Shown one piece after another: positions 8,947 through 17,599 of a DNA stretch of 64,000 nucleotides. The stretch spans positions 2,046,001 through 2,110,000 of the forward strand of contig NZ_JAFBBS010000001.1 of the NCBI RefSeq assembly GCF_016907315.1, given 5' to 3'. The notes below the pieces were generated by a model. It was not told the DNA's origin. It saw nothing but the letters and a program-made list of their open reading frames with translations, and did not search any database. Both the position numbers and the translations under genes were made by a program. Position 1 is the stretch's first letter. Each line of letters starts with the position of its first letter. The stretch is from Microbacterium esteraromaticum. GTDB lineage: Bacteria; Actinomycetota; Actinomycetes; Actinomycetales; Microbacteriaceae.

Positions 8947-10620
8947 TCAGGCGCGGGTGAACCAGGCGGCGGTGTTCGGCGGCAGCGCGGTGCCGGCGAA
9001 CGGCTCGCTCTGCACGACGAAGGTCACGTCCTCGCCGAGTTCGATCGCCTGCTCGCCCAGGTTCGCGACCACGTGCAGCTCGCCGCGGTGGAACGCGACA
9101 GCCGAGGCATCCACGTCGTCCCACACCAGCGAGCCCGAGCCGAGCCCGCGCTCGCGGCGCTCGGCGAGCAGGCGCTTGTAGAGGTTGAGCGTCGATTCGG
9201 CGTCGCCCTCTTCGGCATCGCGCGCGAACGTCGCCCACTCCGCGGGCTGCGGCAGCCACGAGGCACCGGTGTCGTTGAAGCCGAACGCCGGCCCCGACGC
9301 CGTCCACGGCAGCGGCACGCGGCAGCCATCGCGGCCGTAGCGCTCGCCGTTCGTGCGGAACCAGGTCGGATCCTGACGGAACTCGTCGGGGATCTCCATG
9401 GCCTCGGGAAGACCCAGCTCCTCGCCCTGGTAGACGTAGGCCGAGCCGGGCAGCGAGAGCATGACGGTGGTCGCCGCGCGGCCGCGCGACAGGCCGATCG
9501 CCGGGTCGGGCTTGCCCTTCGAGTTCGGGCCGATGCCGTCGCCCTGCGGGCTGTCGGCGGTGAGCGCGAGACGCGAGGCGTGACGGATCACGTCATGGTT
9601 CGAGAGCACCCAGGTGCTGGGAGCGCCGACGCTGCCGAACTCCTCGAGCGATTCGCGGATGACGAGGCGCAGCTCCTGGGCATCCCACGGGGTCATCAGG
9701 TACGGGAAGTTGAAGGTCTGGTGCATCTCGTCGGGGCGCACCCAGAGCGCGGTCTTCTTCAGCGTCGGCAGCCAGGCCTCACCGCACAGGGCGCGGTCGC
9801 CGTCGTACTCGGCCAGCACCTTGTGCCAGTCGCGGTAGATGTCGTGAACCTCGTTCTGACCCCAGTACGGCACGTTCTCCTCGCCGCCGCCCATGGAGTC
9901 GGCGTCGGCGACGGGGGCGTAGTCGGGCAGGCCGGCCTCTTTCATCATCCCGTGCGCGACATCGACGCGGAATCCATCGACGCCGCGGTCGAGCCAGAAG
10001 CGCAGGATGCTGCGGAACTCCTCGCGCACCTCTTCGTTGGTCCAGTCGAAGTCGGGCTGGGTGGCGTCGAAGATGTGCAGGTACCACTGGCCGGGGGTGC
10101 CATCGGCCTCGGTCACGCGCTCCCACATGCCGCCGCCGAAGACGCTCTGCCAGTTGTTCGGGGGCAGCTCGCCGTTCTCGCCGCGGCCGTCGCGGAACAC
10201 GTAGCGGGCGCGCTCGGGGCTGCCGGGGGCGGCCTTCAGTGCCTCCTGGAACCAGGCGTGCTGGTCGGACGAGTGGTTGGGCACGAGATCGACGATGACC
10301 CGGATGCCGCGCGCGTGCGCCTCGTTCAGCATGACGTCGAAGTCGGCGAGGGTGCCGAACAGCGGGTCGACGTCGCGGTAGTCGGCGACGTCGTAGCCGG
10401 CATCGCGCTGCGGGCTGGTCATGAACGGGCTCAGCCAGATGGCGTCGATGCCGAGGCTCTTCAGGTCGTCGAGGCGGCTGGTGATGCCGGGGAGGTCGCC
10501 GATGCCGTCGCCCGAGGCGTCGGCGAAGGACCGGGGGTAGATCTGGTAGATGACGGCGGTGCGCCACCACTCGGAACCGGGGGCTGCCATCTGCTCACGC
10601 TGCTGCTCACGCTGTGCCAT
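8947..10620 (-). CDS. GH13 alpha-glucosidase (oligo-1,6-glucosidase type)
   Basis: Retaining alpha-glucosidase of 557 residues that would hydrolyse maltose- or isomaltose-like oligosaccharides in the cytoplasm; there is no signal peptide. The (beta/alpha)8 barrel begins IYQIYPRSFADASGDGIGDLPG, with region I DLVPNHSS. The catalytic nucleophile is the Asp in GFRVDVAHGM (near residue 218), the acid/base is the Glu in CGEAW (near 278) and the transition-state Asp is in SNHDVIRH (near 341). A beta-sandwich C-terminal domain follows. A -10 hexamer TAGCCT ends six bases before the ATG, so the transcript is probably leaderless. Natural partner of the downstream LacI gene; no transporter is adjacent. 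Confidence 0.93.
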   Translation of the reverse strand: MAQREQQREQMAAPGSEWWRTAVIYQIYPRSFADASGDGIGDLPGITSRLDDLKSLGIDAIWLSPFMTSPQRDAGYDVADYRDVDPLFGTLADFDVMLNEAHARGIRVIVDLVPNHSSDQHAWFQEALKAAPGSPERARYVFRDGRGENGELPPNNWQSVFGGGMWERVTEADGTPGQWYLHIFDATQPDFDWTNEEVREEFRSILRFWLDRGVDGFRVDVAHGMMKEAGLPDYAPVADADSMGGGEENVPYWGQNEVHDIYRDWHKVLAEYDGDRALCGEAWLPTLKKTALWVRPDEMHQTFNFPYLMTPWDAQELRLVIRESLEEFGSVGAPSTWVLSNHDVIRHASRLALTADSPQGDGIGPNSKGKPDPAIGLSRGRAATTVMLSLPGSAYVYQGEELGLPEAMEIPDEFRQDPTWFRTNGERYGRDGCRVPLPWTASGPAFGFNDTGASWLPQPAEWATFARDAEEGDAESTLNLYKRLLAERRERGLGSGSLVWDDVDASAVAFHRGELHVVANLGEQAIELGEDVTFVVQSEPFAGTALPPNTAAWFTRA

Positions 10621-10626
10621 GTGCTC

Positions 10627-10647
10627 AGGCTAGTGCAAGCGCTTACA
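10627..10647 (-). promoter_or_regulatory. GH13 promoter -10 with abutting LacI-type operator
   Basis: Read on the minus strand, the near-perfect palindrome TGTAAGCGCTTGCA (10634-10647) lies directly upstream of TAGCCT (10627-10632), which is six bases before the GH13 ATG. A repressor bound there would occupy the -10/-35 spacer. The AAGCGCTT core is typical of LacI/GalR operators. Confidence 0.78.
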
Positions 10648-10678
10648 GTTCTGCACGCATCGGGGTACGGTTACACGT

Positions 10679-10749
10679 CTGAAGGATGATCGCAATTCTG
10701 AAGGATGCCTGTCGGCGCAAAGTCCTTCAATGTTGAGAACGTCCTTCAG
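10679..10749. repeat. Nested symmetric inverted repeat CTGAAGGA/TCCTTCAG
   Basis: CTGAAGGA at 10679-10686 and 10698-10705 faces TCCTTCAA at 10723-10730 and TCCTTCAG at 10742-10749. Both pairs share the same centre (10714) and the spacing within each arm is 19 bases, giving an imperfect 27-bp stem with a 17-base loop. It sits between the 3' end of the dehydrogenase gene and the GH13 promoter. It may be a terminator-like hairpin or a cooperative binding site. Confidence 0.6.
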
Positions 10750-10757
10750 AGTGTGGG

Positions 10758-11693
10758 TCAGGAGCCGGGCAGCACGACGTTCACGGGAGGCTCACCCGCC
10801 AGCATCCGGTCGATCTGTCGGCGGATGAGCCGAGCGATGCGCGGGTTCATCGCGGTGGACGCGCCTCCGCCGTGCGGCGTGATCAGCAGGTTCGGTGCGG
10901 TCCACAGTGGGTGGCCGGCCGGCAGGGGCTCTTCTTCGAAGACATCGGATGCCGCGCGGATCGCATTCGAGCGCAGCGCGGCGACCAGGGCATCCGTCTC
11001 TACCAGCGGCCCGCGCCCGACGTTCACCAGCAGTGCGCCTGGTGCCATACGGGCGATCCGCTCTGCGTCGAAGAGGTGGTGGGTGTGGTCGTTCGCTGGG
11101 AGGCTCAGCACGACGATCTCGGCCTGGGGCAGCAGCGCGTCGAGTTCGTCTATGCCGTGCACCGCCATCTCGCCGACGCCGTCGACCAGCTCGGTGCGGG
11201 CCGTGCTCGCCACTGCCGTCAGCGCGACCTCGAACGGCGCGAGCCGTCGCGCGATCGCCGTGCCGACGCCGCCGAAGCCGACCAGCAGCACGCGCCGGTC
11301 GGCGAGGCTCTCAGCGAAGACGGGTGACCACTCGCCACGCTCCTGGGCAAGAGCGAAGCGCGGCAGCCGACGCTGCGCGGCGATCATCATGCCGACCGCG
11401 AGCTCGGCGGTCGAGGCCTCGTGCACGCTGGCGGCGTTCGCGAACGGGATGCCAGATGGCAGCGCCGCGGCGACGCCGTCGTAGCCGATCGACTGGCCCT
11501 GCACGAGCCCGATGTCGATCCCGTCGAGCGCTGCCAGCACGCCGGGCCCGCCCATATAGGGAGGCACGACGATGTCGATGCGGTCGGCAGGGGCCGGCGA
11601 GCGCAGATCCCAGAGGCGCAGCTCGACGCCGTCGGGCAGATCGCCGAGACCCTTGGCGAGGCGGTCGGTGGGCACGGTGACGAGAAGGCTCAC
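10758..11693 (-). CDS. D-isomer-specific 2-hydroxyacid dehydrogenase
   Basis: NAD(P)-dependent 2-hydroxyacid dehydrogenase of 311 residues. The Rossmann fold is marked by VLLVGFGGVGTAIARRL (about residues 135-151). The NAD-domain motif LLVNVGRGPLVETDALVAAL, the Glu-containing VFEEEPLP and the catalytic His in LLITPHGGG follow in family order. The substrate is unknown. A GTG start is chosen because TAGGGT (11700-11705) ends six bases upstream, the leaderless arrangement seen repeatedly here. It diverges from the amidohydrolase gene, and a GntR-type operator lies in the shared 114-base gap, so it may belong to the same regulon. Confidence 0.88.
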   Translation of the reverse strand: MSLLVTVPTDRLAKGLGDLPDGVELRLWDLRSPAPADRIDIVVPPYMGGPGVLAALDGIDIGLVQGQSIGYDGVAAALPSGIPFANAASVHEASTAELAVGMMIAAQRRLPRFALAQERGEWSPVFAESLADRRVLLVGFGGVGTAIARRLAPFEVALTAVASTARTELVDGVGEMAVHGIDELDALLPQAEIVVLSLPANDHTHHLFDAERIARMAPGALLVNVGRGPLVETDALVAALRSNAIRAASDVFEEEPLPAGHPLWTAPNLLITPHGGGASTAMNPRIARLIRRQIDRMLAGEPPVNVVLPGS

Positions 11694-11699
11694 GGCTCG

Positions 11700-11705
11700 A
11701 CCCTA
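11700..11705 (-). promoter_or_regulatory. -10 element TAGGGT, leaderless dehydrogenase promoter
   Basis: TAGGGT on the minus strand, followed by six bases and the GTG start at 11693, places transcription start at or next to the start codon. Confidence 0.55.
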
Positions 11706-11746
11706 GCCCGTGGAGACCGGCGAAGTTGCGCAGAATATTGAATGCG

Positions 11747-11766
11747 GTATTCTGCATACAGAGCGA
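11747..11766. promoter_or_regulatory. GntR-type operator O1 (amidohydrolase operon)
   Basis: GTATTCTGCATACAGAGCGA matches the palindrome found upstream of three other operons in this window (core TTCTGYATACA). An extra half-site CAGAATA at 11731-11737 forms an inverted pair with TATTCTG at 11748-11754. It lies 41 bases before the amidohydrolase ATG and also upstream of the divergent dehydrogenase. Confidence 0.65.
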
Positions 11767-11807
11767 CGATGCTTCTGACTCGTCGACCCCGTCCTAGAGA
11801 GAGCCGA

Positions 11808-13421
11808 ATGTCGACGACGATCTTCGAGAACGCCACCGTGCACACCCGGCTCGGCCGATCTTCGACCGCTGGCACGCGCCCACCCGACGCGCAGGCCATG
11901 CTCGTCGTCGGTCAGCGGATCGCTCTCATCGGATCCGTCGACGAGTGTCGCGACGCCGCACCCGCAGCAGCCGCCCGCGTCGATCTGCAGGGCGCACACA
12001 TCGCGGCGGCGTTCATCGACGCCCATGTGCACACCGTGCAGCTCGCCACCCGGTCGCTCGAGGTCGACCTCTCGGCAGCCGACGGCTTCGAACAGCTTGC
12101 ACAGCAGGCGGGGGCAGCGCTGCGCGCAGGGGCCGGGCGCACCGACACCGGCTGGCTGCTCGGCGCCGGATGGAACGCCGGCACGTGGTCCGACCGCCGG
12201 CCTGCCGACCTCTCCGCACTCGACCACGCCACCGGCGACCTGCCCGTCGCGCTGCACTCCGCAGACCTGCACGCCTACTGGCTCAACACCGCGGCACTCA
12301 CCCGTCTCGGAGTCGACCCGCGCCTCGCGCCGGACGGGGTCGTCGCCGAGGCGCCGGCTTTCGCTGTGCAGCACGAGATCGAGCGCAGCATCCGCGGCAC
12401 GATCGAGGCCCGCATCCTCGGGGTGCTGCACGACCTCGCGCGAGCGGGAGTCGCCGGCATCCACGACATCGACGACCGCATCGCCCGCGAGACGTTTCAG
12501 CGCCTCGCCGCCGACCGCGCCCTGCCGCTGCGGGTGCACAAGCTCACCATCGAGGCCGAGCTCGACGAGGCCGCCGCGGCCGGCATCCGCACGGGAAGCG
12601 GCGACGAGTGGCTCGACTTCGGCGGCGTCAAGCTCTTCTCCGACGGGGCCCTCGGCTCGCACACCTGCTTCCTCACCGAGCCGTTCGCCGACCGCCCGGA
12701 CAGTCACGGCGTCGAGGCCATCGACGCCGTCGAACTGCGCCGCGCGATCGCACGCTGCGCAGACCTCGGATTCTCGACCGCGATCCACGCGATCGGCGAC
12801 GGCGCCGTGCGCAACGCGGCCGGCGCGCTCGCCGCGTCACGGGGCGTCGCGATCGGCGCGGCCGTGCCGCACAGGATCGAGCACGCACAGCACGTGCGCC
12901 ATGACGATCTCGCGCTGGTCGCCCGCAGCGGTGCGGTCGCCGTCATGCAGCCCGAGTCGTGCACGTCCGACATCGACATGGTCGAGCGGCGGCTCGGCTC
13001 GCGCGACCTCGTCTCGTACGGCTGGCGCACGCTGCTCGACCATGACGTGCCTGTCGCGTTCAGCTCTGACGCCCCGGTCGAGGGCATCCGCCCGCTGCAC
13101 GGCATCCATGCCGCCACCACCCGCCAGCGACCAGACGCGACGCCAGCCGGGGGCTGGCAGCCGCACGAGCGGCTGACGCGCTCCGAAGCCTGGCGCGCCT
13201 ACACCTCGGCGGCCGCCCGCACGGCGGGGCACGGCGACCGAGGCCGGCTCGCGACGGGCATGCTGGCCGACTTCATCGTGCTCGACCGCGACCCCGCGGT
13301 CGTCGACGCGACCGCCCTGCGCGACGCCGAGGTGCTGCGCACCGTCGTCGGCGGCACGACCCGATGGAACGCCCAGGAACCGCACACCCCACCTGTCATC
13401 GCCGAACCCATCACCCGGTGA
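11808..13421 (+). CDS. Amidohydrolase family 3 protein (YtcJ-like)
   Basis: Metal-dependent hydrolase of 537 residues. The family-3 pattern is present: FIDAHVHTVQ (HxH metal ligands, about residues 66-75), then HDIDD, the Lys-containing GGVKLFSDGALG, FSTAIHAIGDGAV, RIEHAQHV and the late metal/catalytic Asp in FSSDAPVEG. YtcJ-like enzymes include N-substituted formamide deformylases and other C-N hydrolases; the substrate is not predictable. No signal peptide, so cytoplasmic. The ATG at 11808 follows AGAGAGAG. It heads an operon with a polar amino-acid ABC transporter 20 bases downstream, so the substrate is probably an amide or amino-acid derivative. Confidence 0.85.
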   Translation: MSTTIFENATVHTRLGRSSTAGTRPPDAQAMLVVGQRIALIGSVDECRDAAPAAAARVDLQGAHIAAAFIDAHVHTVQLATRSLEVDLSAADGFEQLAQQAGAALRAGAGRTDTGWLLGAGWNAGTWSDRRPADLSALDHATGDLPVALHSADLHAYWLNTAALTRLGVDPRLAPDGVVAEAPAFAVQHEIERSIRGTIEARILGVLHDLARAGVAGIHDIDDRIARETFQRLAADRALPLRVHKLTIEAELDEAAAAGIRTGSGDEWLDFGGVKLFSDGALGSHTCFLTEPFADRPDSHGVEAIDAVELRRAIARCADLGFSTAIHAIGDGAVRNAAGALAASRGVAIGAAVPHRIEHAQHVRHDDLALVARSGAVAVMQPESCTSDIDMVERRLGSRDLVSYGWRTLLDHDVPVAFSSDAPVEGIRPLHGIHAATTRQRPDATPAGGWQPHERLTRSEAWRAYTSAAARTAGHGDRGRLATGMLADFIVLDRDPAVVDATALRDAEVLRTVVGGTTRWNAQEPHTPPVIAEPITR

Positions 13422-13440
13422 TGACCACTCACACAGAGAG

Positions 13441-14403
13441 ATGAACATCATGAAGATCACGCAGGCCAGAGTCGTCCTGACCGCAGCCGCCGTCGCAGGC
13501 GCACTCATGCTCGTCGGCTGCGGCGGCAAGCCGGTCGGTTCCACCGACGACGACACCGGCGCGGCTGCGGCCTCCGCCGTCGAGATCCCCACCGGCGACC
13601 TCGCCGCCGATGTGCTGAAGACGCTCGACGTCGACGACGACCTCGCGGCGCGCGTGCCGGCCGACATCAGGAAGAACGGTCTCGCGGTCGCGACCGCCGA
13701 CGGCTACCCGCCCATGGAGATGTTCGACGGCGACGGCGAGACCATGATCGGCGTCGACATGTCCTTCGCCCGCGCGCTCGCCACGCTCTGGGGCGTCGAG
13801 CTCAAGATCGAGAACTCCGATCAGAACGCGATGGTGCCCGGTGTCGCATCCGGTCGCTATGACATGGTCATCTCGGGGCTCAACGACACCGAGGTGCGTC
13901 GCGAGAAGGTGTCGTTCGTCGACTATGCCACGTCGGCCGGAGCGTTCGTGGTCGCGAAGGGCAATCCGAAGGGCATCAAGACTCCCGAGGACATGTGCGG
14001 CAAGACTCTCGCCGTGCTCGACAACGGCTACTACATGCAGCTCGCCCAGACCTACAGCGAGGAGTGCGTCGCGGCCGGTGCCGACAAGATCGAGATCCTC
14101 GGCTTCGCCAACGACCCCGAGGCGCTGCTCCAGCTGCAGAACGGCCGCGCGGACGCCGGCATGAACGACTTCCCTGTCGCGCAGTACCGCGTGAGTCTGT
14201 CGGGCGACAAGCTCGAAGCGGTCGAGATCCCCGGCGACGCGCTCTTCGGCATCGGCATCGCGCCAGAGGCGACCGACCTGATCAGCCTGACGCAGGACAC
14301 CATGAACCAGCTCATGCAGGATGGCTCCTACCGAGACATCCTCGATGCCTGGGACCTGGGCGGCATGGGAATCGACGAGGCGACCGTCAACAAGGGCAAT
14401 TGA
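13441..14403 (+). CDS. Family 3 solute-binding lipoprotein of a polar amino-acid ABC transporter
   Basis: Extracellular ligand-binding lipoprotein of 320 residues. The signal peptide has lipobox LVGC with the lipidated Cys at residue 27, then a spacer rich in Gly, Ala and Asp. The SBP_bac_3 fold shows GLAVATADGYPPMEMFD near residue 80, MIGVDMSFARALA, GRYDMVISGLNDTEVRREKVSFVDY, and later GRADAGMNDFPVAQY. Typical ligands are polar or basic amino acids. It is followed within one base by its permease and then the ATPase, a complete PAAT cassette under operator O1. Confidence 0.92.
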   Translation: MNIMKITQARVVLTAAAVAGALMLVGCGGKPVGSTDDDTGAAAASAVEIPTGDLAADVLKTLDVDDDLAARVPADIRKNGLAVATADGYPPMEMFDGDGETMIGVDMSFARALATLWGVELKIENSDQNAMVPGVASGRYDMVISGLNDTEVRREKVSFVDYATSAGAFVVAKGNPKGIKTPEDMCGKTLAVLDNGYYMQLAQTYSEECVAAGADKIEILGFANDPEALLQLQNGRADAGMNDFPVAQYRVSLSGDKLEAVEIPGDALFGIGIAPEATDLISLTQDTMNQLMQDGSYRDILDAWDLGGMGIDEATVNKGN

Positions 14404-14404
14404 G

Positions 14405-15364
14405 ATGACGTCGTCGACTGACGTGACGACCCGTGCGGATGCCTGGCCGCACGCGGGCAACATCGTTCGCCTGAGGCACCCGGGCCGGCTGATCGTCGCG
14501 CTGATCTGCATCGCCGCCGTCGCCGGCTTCGGCTATGCGCTCGCCGTGAACCCGCATCTGTCGTGGGCGGACGTGGGCTACTACGTCTTTTTCCCGAAGA
14601 TCCTCTCGGGCGTCGGCGTGACGATCGCGCTGTCGATCATCTCGACCGTGATCGGTCTCGCGATCGGCGTGCTGCTCGCCGTGATGAAGCTCTCGTCGAA
14701 TCCCGTCGCGCAGCTGCTCAGCACGCTGTACATCTGGTTCTTCCGCGGTACACCCGTGCTCGTGCAGCTGATCTTCTGGTTCAACCTCGCCTTCCTGTTC
14801 CCCACGCTGGTGATCGCGATCCCCGGCACCAGCGTCGGATACGAGTGGGACACGAACACGGTGATGACAGGGTTCAACGCCGCGGTGCTCGGTCTGGCAC
14901 TGAATCTCGGCGCGTACGCGGCCGAGATCGTGCGAGCGGGCATCCAGGCGGTCGACCTCGGGCAGTCCGAGGCGGCGAGCTCGCTGGGCATGACCTCATC
15001 TCAGCGGCTACGCATCGTCGTGCTGCCTCAGGCGCTGCGCATCATCATTCCGCCGTTCGGCAACGAGTTCATCGGCATGCTGAAGACCACCTCCCTGGTG
15101 TACGTGGTGGCGGGCAACGACCTGATGACCAACGCGAGCCAGATCTACAAGGAGAACAGCAAGATCATGGAGCTGCTCATCGTGGTGAGCCTCTGGTACA
15201 TGCTGCTCACCGCGATCGCGACCTATCTCCAGAGCAAGCTCGAGAAGAAGTTCGGCAACAGCACCGTCGTGCCCTTGTCGCGGCGGCGCCCGTCGCCGGC
15301 GGCGGGCGAGGGCGGACTGTTCAAGACCGGCGTGATCCGGGTGCCGACGGAGGACCTGAAATGA
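14405..15364 (+). CDS. Polar amino-acid ABC transporter permease (HisM/GlnP type)
   Basis: Inner-membrane permease of 319 residues, ATG at 14405 just after the binding-protein stop. The [18 protein letters not shown] start of the BPD_transp_1 domain is at about residue 60. The EAA loop [24 protein letters not shown] is the docking site for the ATPase. An insertion with [13 protein letters not shown] separates two membrane segments, longer than in simple GlnP proteins. The Arg/Pro-rich C-terminal tail of about 35 residues is cytoplasmic. The stop overlaps the ATPase ATG. Probably works as a homodimer because only one permease gene is present. Confidence 0.92.
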   Translation: MTSSTDVTTRADAWPHAGNIVRLRHPGRLIVALICIAAVAGFGYALAVNPHLSWADVGYYVFFPKILSGVGVTIALSIISTVIGLAIGVLLAVMKLSSNPVAQLLSTLYIWFFRGTPVLVQLIFWFNLAFLFPTLVIAIPGTSVGYEWDTNTVMTGFNAAVLGLALNLGAYAAEIVRAGIQAVDLGQSEAASSLGMTSSQRLRIVVLPQALRIIIPPFGNEFIGMLKTTSLVYVVAGNDLMTNASQIYKENSKIMELLIVVSLWYMLLTAIATYLQSKLEKKFGNSTVVPLSRRRPSPAAGEGGLFKTGVIRVPTEDLK

Positions 15365-16125
15365 CCGAGAAGATCATCGTCGCCGAAGGGGTGCGCAAGT
15401 CGTTCGGGCACGCCGAGGTGCTGCGGGGCATCGACTTCACGGTCGAGCGGGGAGAGGTCGCGTGCATCATCGGCCCGTCCGGCTCGGGCAAGTCGACCTT
15501 CCTGCGATGCCTGAATGCCCTGGAGCGCATCGACGACGGCGTCATCCGGGTGAACGGCGAAGCAGTCGGGTACACCCCCCGCGAGGGTCGGTTCCACGAG
15601 TGGCGCCCGCAGGACTTCGCGCGCTTCCGCCGCGACATCGGCATGGTGTTCCAGCGCTTCAACCTGTTCAACAACATGAACGCCCTCGAGAACGTCATTT
15701 GCGCTCAGGTGAAGGTGAAGGGGATGACCAGGGCGGATGCCGTCGAGAACGCTCATTATCAGCTCGAGCGCGTGGGCATGCGCGACCATGCGCACAAGTA
15801 TCCGAGTCAGCTGTCGGGTGGTCAGCAGCAGCGTGTGGCGATCGCGCGCTCGCTCGCCATGCAGCCCGCCGTGATGCTGTTCGACGAGCCGACGTCCGGA
15901 CTCGACCCCGAGCTGGTCGACGAGGTGCTCGAGGTGATGAAGTCTCTGGCTGAGGCGGGGATGACGATGGTCCTCGTCACCCACGAGATCGGGTTCGCGC
16001 GCGAGGTGGCCGATTCGCTCACGTTCGTCGACGGGGGAGTGGTGGTCGAGTCGGGCGACCCGGCGCAGGTGCTCTCGCGCCCGTCGAGCGATCGCACCCA
16101 GCGCTTCCTGTCGCGCGTGCTCTGA
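15361..16125 (+). CDS. Polar amino-acid ABC transporter ATP-binding protein (GlnQ type)
   Basis: ABC ATPase of 254 residues. Walker [10 protein letters not shown] near residue 40, Q-loop [11 protein letters not shown], signature LSGGQQQR, Walker [14 protein letters not shown], and the switch His in VTHEIGF are all intact. An insertion (about residues 65-95, [20 protein letters not shown]) between Walker A and the Q-loop is seen in a GlnQ subgroup. The ATG overlaps the permease stop (ATGA). Last gene of the O1 operon; 158 bases separate it from the next operon. Confidence 0.94.
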   Translation: MTEKIIVAEGVRKSFGHAEVLRGIDFTVERGEVACIIGPSGSGKSTFLRCLNALERIDDGVIRVNGEAVGYTPREGRFHEWRPQDFARFRRDIGMVFQRFNLFNNMNALENVICAQVKVKGMTRADAVENAHYQLERVGMRDHAHKYPSQLSGGQQQRVAIARSLAMQPAVMLFDEPTSGLDPELVDEVLEVMKSLAEAGMTMVLVTHEIGFAREVADSLTFVDGGVVVESGDPAQVLSRPSSDRTQRFLSRVL

Positions 16126-16206
16126 TCGTGCGCCTCGAGTGCCTGCCCGGAGCAGGCGCTCGAGGCGCTGGCGGTCTCGGTATGGTCACGGAGATTGACA
16201 GATGGT

Positions 16207-16226
16207 GTGTTCTGTATACAAAATAC
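16207..16226. promoter_or_regulatory. GntR-type operator O2 (first CUT1 sugar operon)
   Basis: GTGTTCTGTATACAAAATAC is a near-perfect 20-bp palindrome, 57 bases upstream of the sugar-binding lipoprotein ATG. Best copy in the window together with O4; the TGTATACA core is common among FCD-type GntR operators. Confidence 0.75.
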
Positions 16227-16283
16227 TTAGGTTCGACTCGTGGCCGGTGCTCCGGCTCTTCCAATGATGAAAGAGGTGGCGGA

Positions 16284-17597
16284 ATGTCCCGCTCCAAGTA
16301 TCGGAAGTATCTCGCCGGCGTGGCCGTCGGCGCGCTCACCCTCGGCTTGGCCGCCTGCAGCGGAGGCGGCGGAAACGGCGGCGGCGTCGCCGCAGACGGC
16401 ACGGCGACCGTCGTGTGGTCGACCTGGGGCACCGCAGACGAGCTCACCCGCTACAAGGAGTTCAACGAGGACTTCATGGACCGTCACCCCGACATCAAGG
16501 TGAAGTTCCAGCCGGTCGCCGGCTACGGCGACTACCACTCGAAGCTGCTCGCCCAGCTGACCAGCAACACCGCCCCCGACGTCTTCTACGTCGGCGACGA
16601 CATGATCGGCCAGTTCGTCGACTCGAACCGCCTGATGCCCCTCAAGGAGCTGATGGATTCGAAGGAGAGCAAGACGAAGCACGACGACTTCTACCCCGGT
16701 CTCTTCGGCGCCGCCGAGAAGGACGACGAGGTCTACGCCGCGCCCAACGACTCCAACCCCGACGTGCTCTGGTACGACAAGGAGGCGCTGAAGGCCGCCG
16801 GCATCACGGAGGACCCGGCTGCACTCGCCGAGAGCGGCGAGTGGACGACCGACAAGTACCTCGAGATGAACGAGAAGCTGCACGACGCGAAGCTGACCGG
16901 CTCGATGTTCTGGAACTACTGGGCGACCCACTGGAGCTGGCTGTCGTCGCAGGGCGTCGACGCGCCGTACGACGACAGCGGCGCGTTCGTCGGCAACGAG
17001 GACGAGGCCACGGTCGACGCGATGCAGCAGCTCGGCGACCTCTTCCAGGACGGCACCTTCGTCGTGGCAGACACCCTGCCCGACGGTGCGGGGGCCGACA
17101 GCGTCTTCGTCACCCACAAGGCCGGGTTCTTCGTGCAGGGCCGCTACACGATCGGCACCGTGAAGTCCGCCGGCGTCGAAGACGCGTACGACATCGTGCG
17201 CTGGCCCACGCCCGACGGCGAACCCGCACCCACCGGTGTGGCCACCAGCTTCCTGGCGATCAACGGCAAGACCAAGGTCAAGGACGCCGCCTTCACCTTC
17301 TGGACCGAGTTCCTGAGCGCCGAGGGACAGATCTTCCGCCTCAAGGGCGGCGGAAACGCCGTGCCGTCGATCAAGGGCGCCGATGAGGTCGTGCTCGAAG
17401 ACGACTACCCCGCCCACGCCCAGACCTTCCTCGACATGCGCGACATCGGCTTCGAGGACTATGCCGCAGAGGCCCGAGTGCCCGGCCTGCCCGTGGCGAT
17501 CGCGGAGGAGTTCCAGAGGCTCTATGAGGGCAAGACCGACGCGCAGCAGAGCCTCGACACCGTCGCGAAGCTGGTCGAGGAACGGTCGAAGAAGTAA
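16284..17597 (+). CDS. CUT1 sugar ABC transporter substrate-binding lipoprotein
   Basis: Extracellular sugar-binding lipoprotein of 437 residues (SBP_bac_1). The ATG at 16284 follows AAAGAGGT and gives a proper signal peptide with lipobox LAAC near residue 28; longer in-frame starts lack one. Typical features are TVVWSTWGTADELTRYKEF, the LTSNTAPDVFYVGDD hinge, and a C-terminal lobe with FFVQGRYTIGTV. The ligand is unknown, but the operon's GH63-like hydrolase suggests a glycoside or oligosaccharide. Confidence 0.92.
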   Translation: MSRSKYRKYLAGVAVGALTLGLAACSGGGGNGGGVAADGTATVVWSTWGTADELTRYKEFNEDFMDRHPDIKVKFQPVAGYGDYHSKLLAQLTSNTAPDVFYVGDDMIGQFVDSNRLMPLKELMDSKESKTKHDDFYPGLFGAAEKDDEVYAAPNDSNPDVLWYDKEALKAAGITEDPAALAESGEWTTDKYLEMNEKLHDAKLTGSMFWNYWATHWSWLSSQGVDAPYDDSGAFVGNEDEATVDAMQQLGDLFQDGTFVVADTLPDGAGADSVFVTHKAGFFVQGRYTIGTVKSAGVEDAYDIVRWPTPDGEPAPTGVATSFLAINGKTKVKDAAFTFWTEFLSAEGQIFRLKGGGNAVPSIKGADEVVLEDDYPAHAQTFLDMRDIGFEDYAAEARVPGLPVAIAEEFQRLYEGKTDAQQSLDTVAKLVEERSKK

Positions 17598-17599
17598 CC

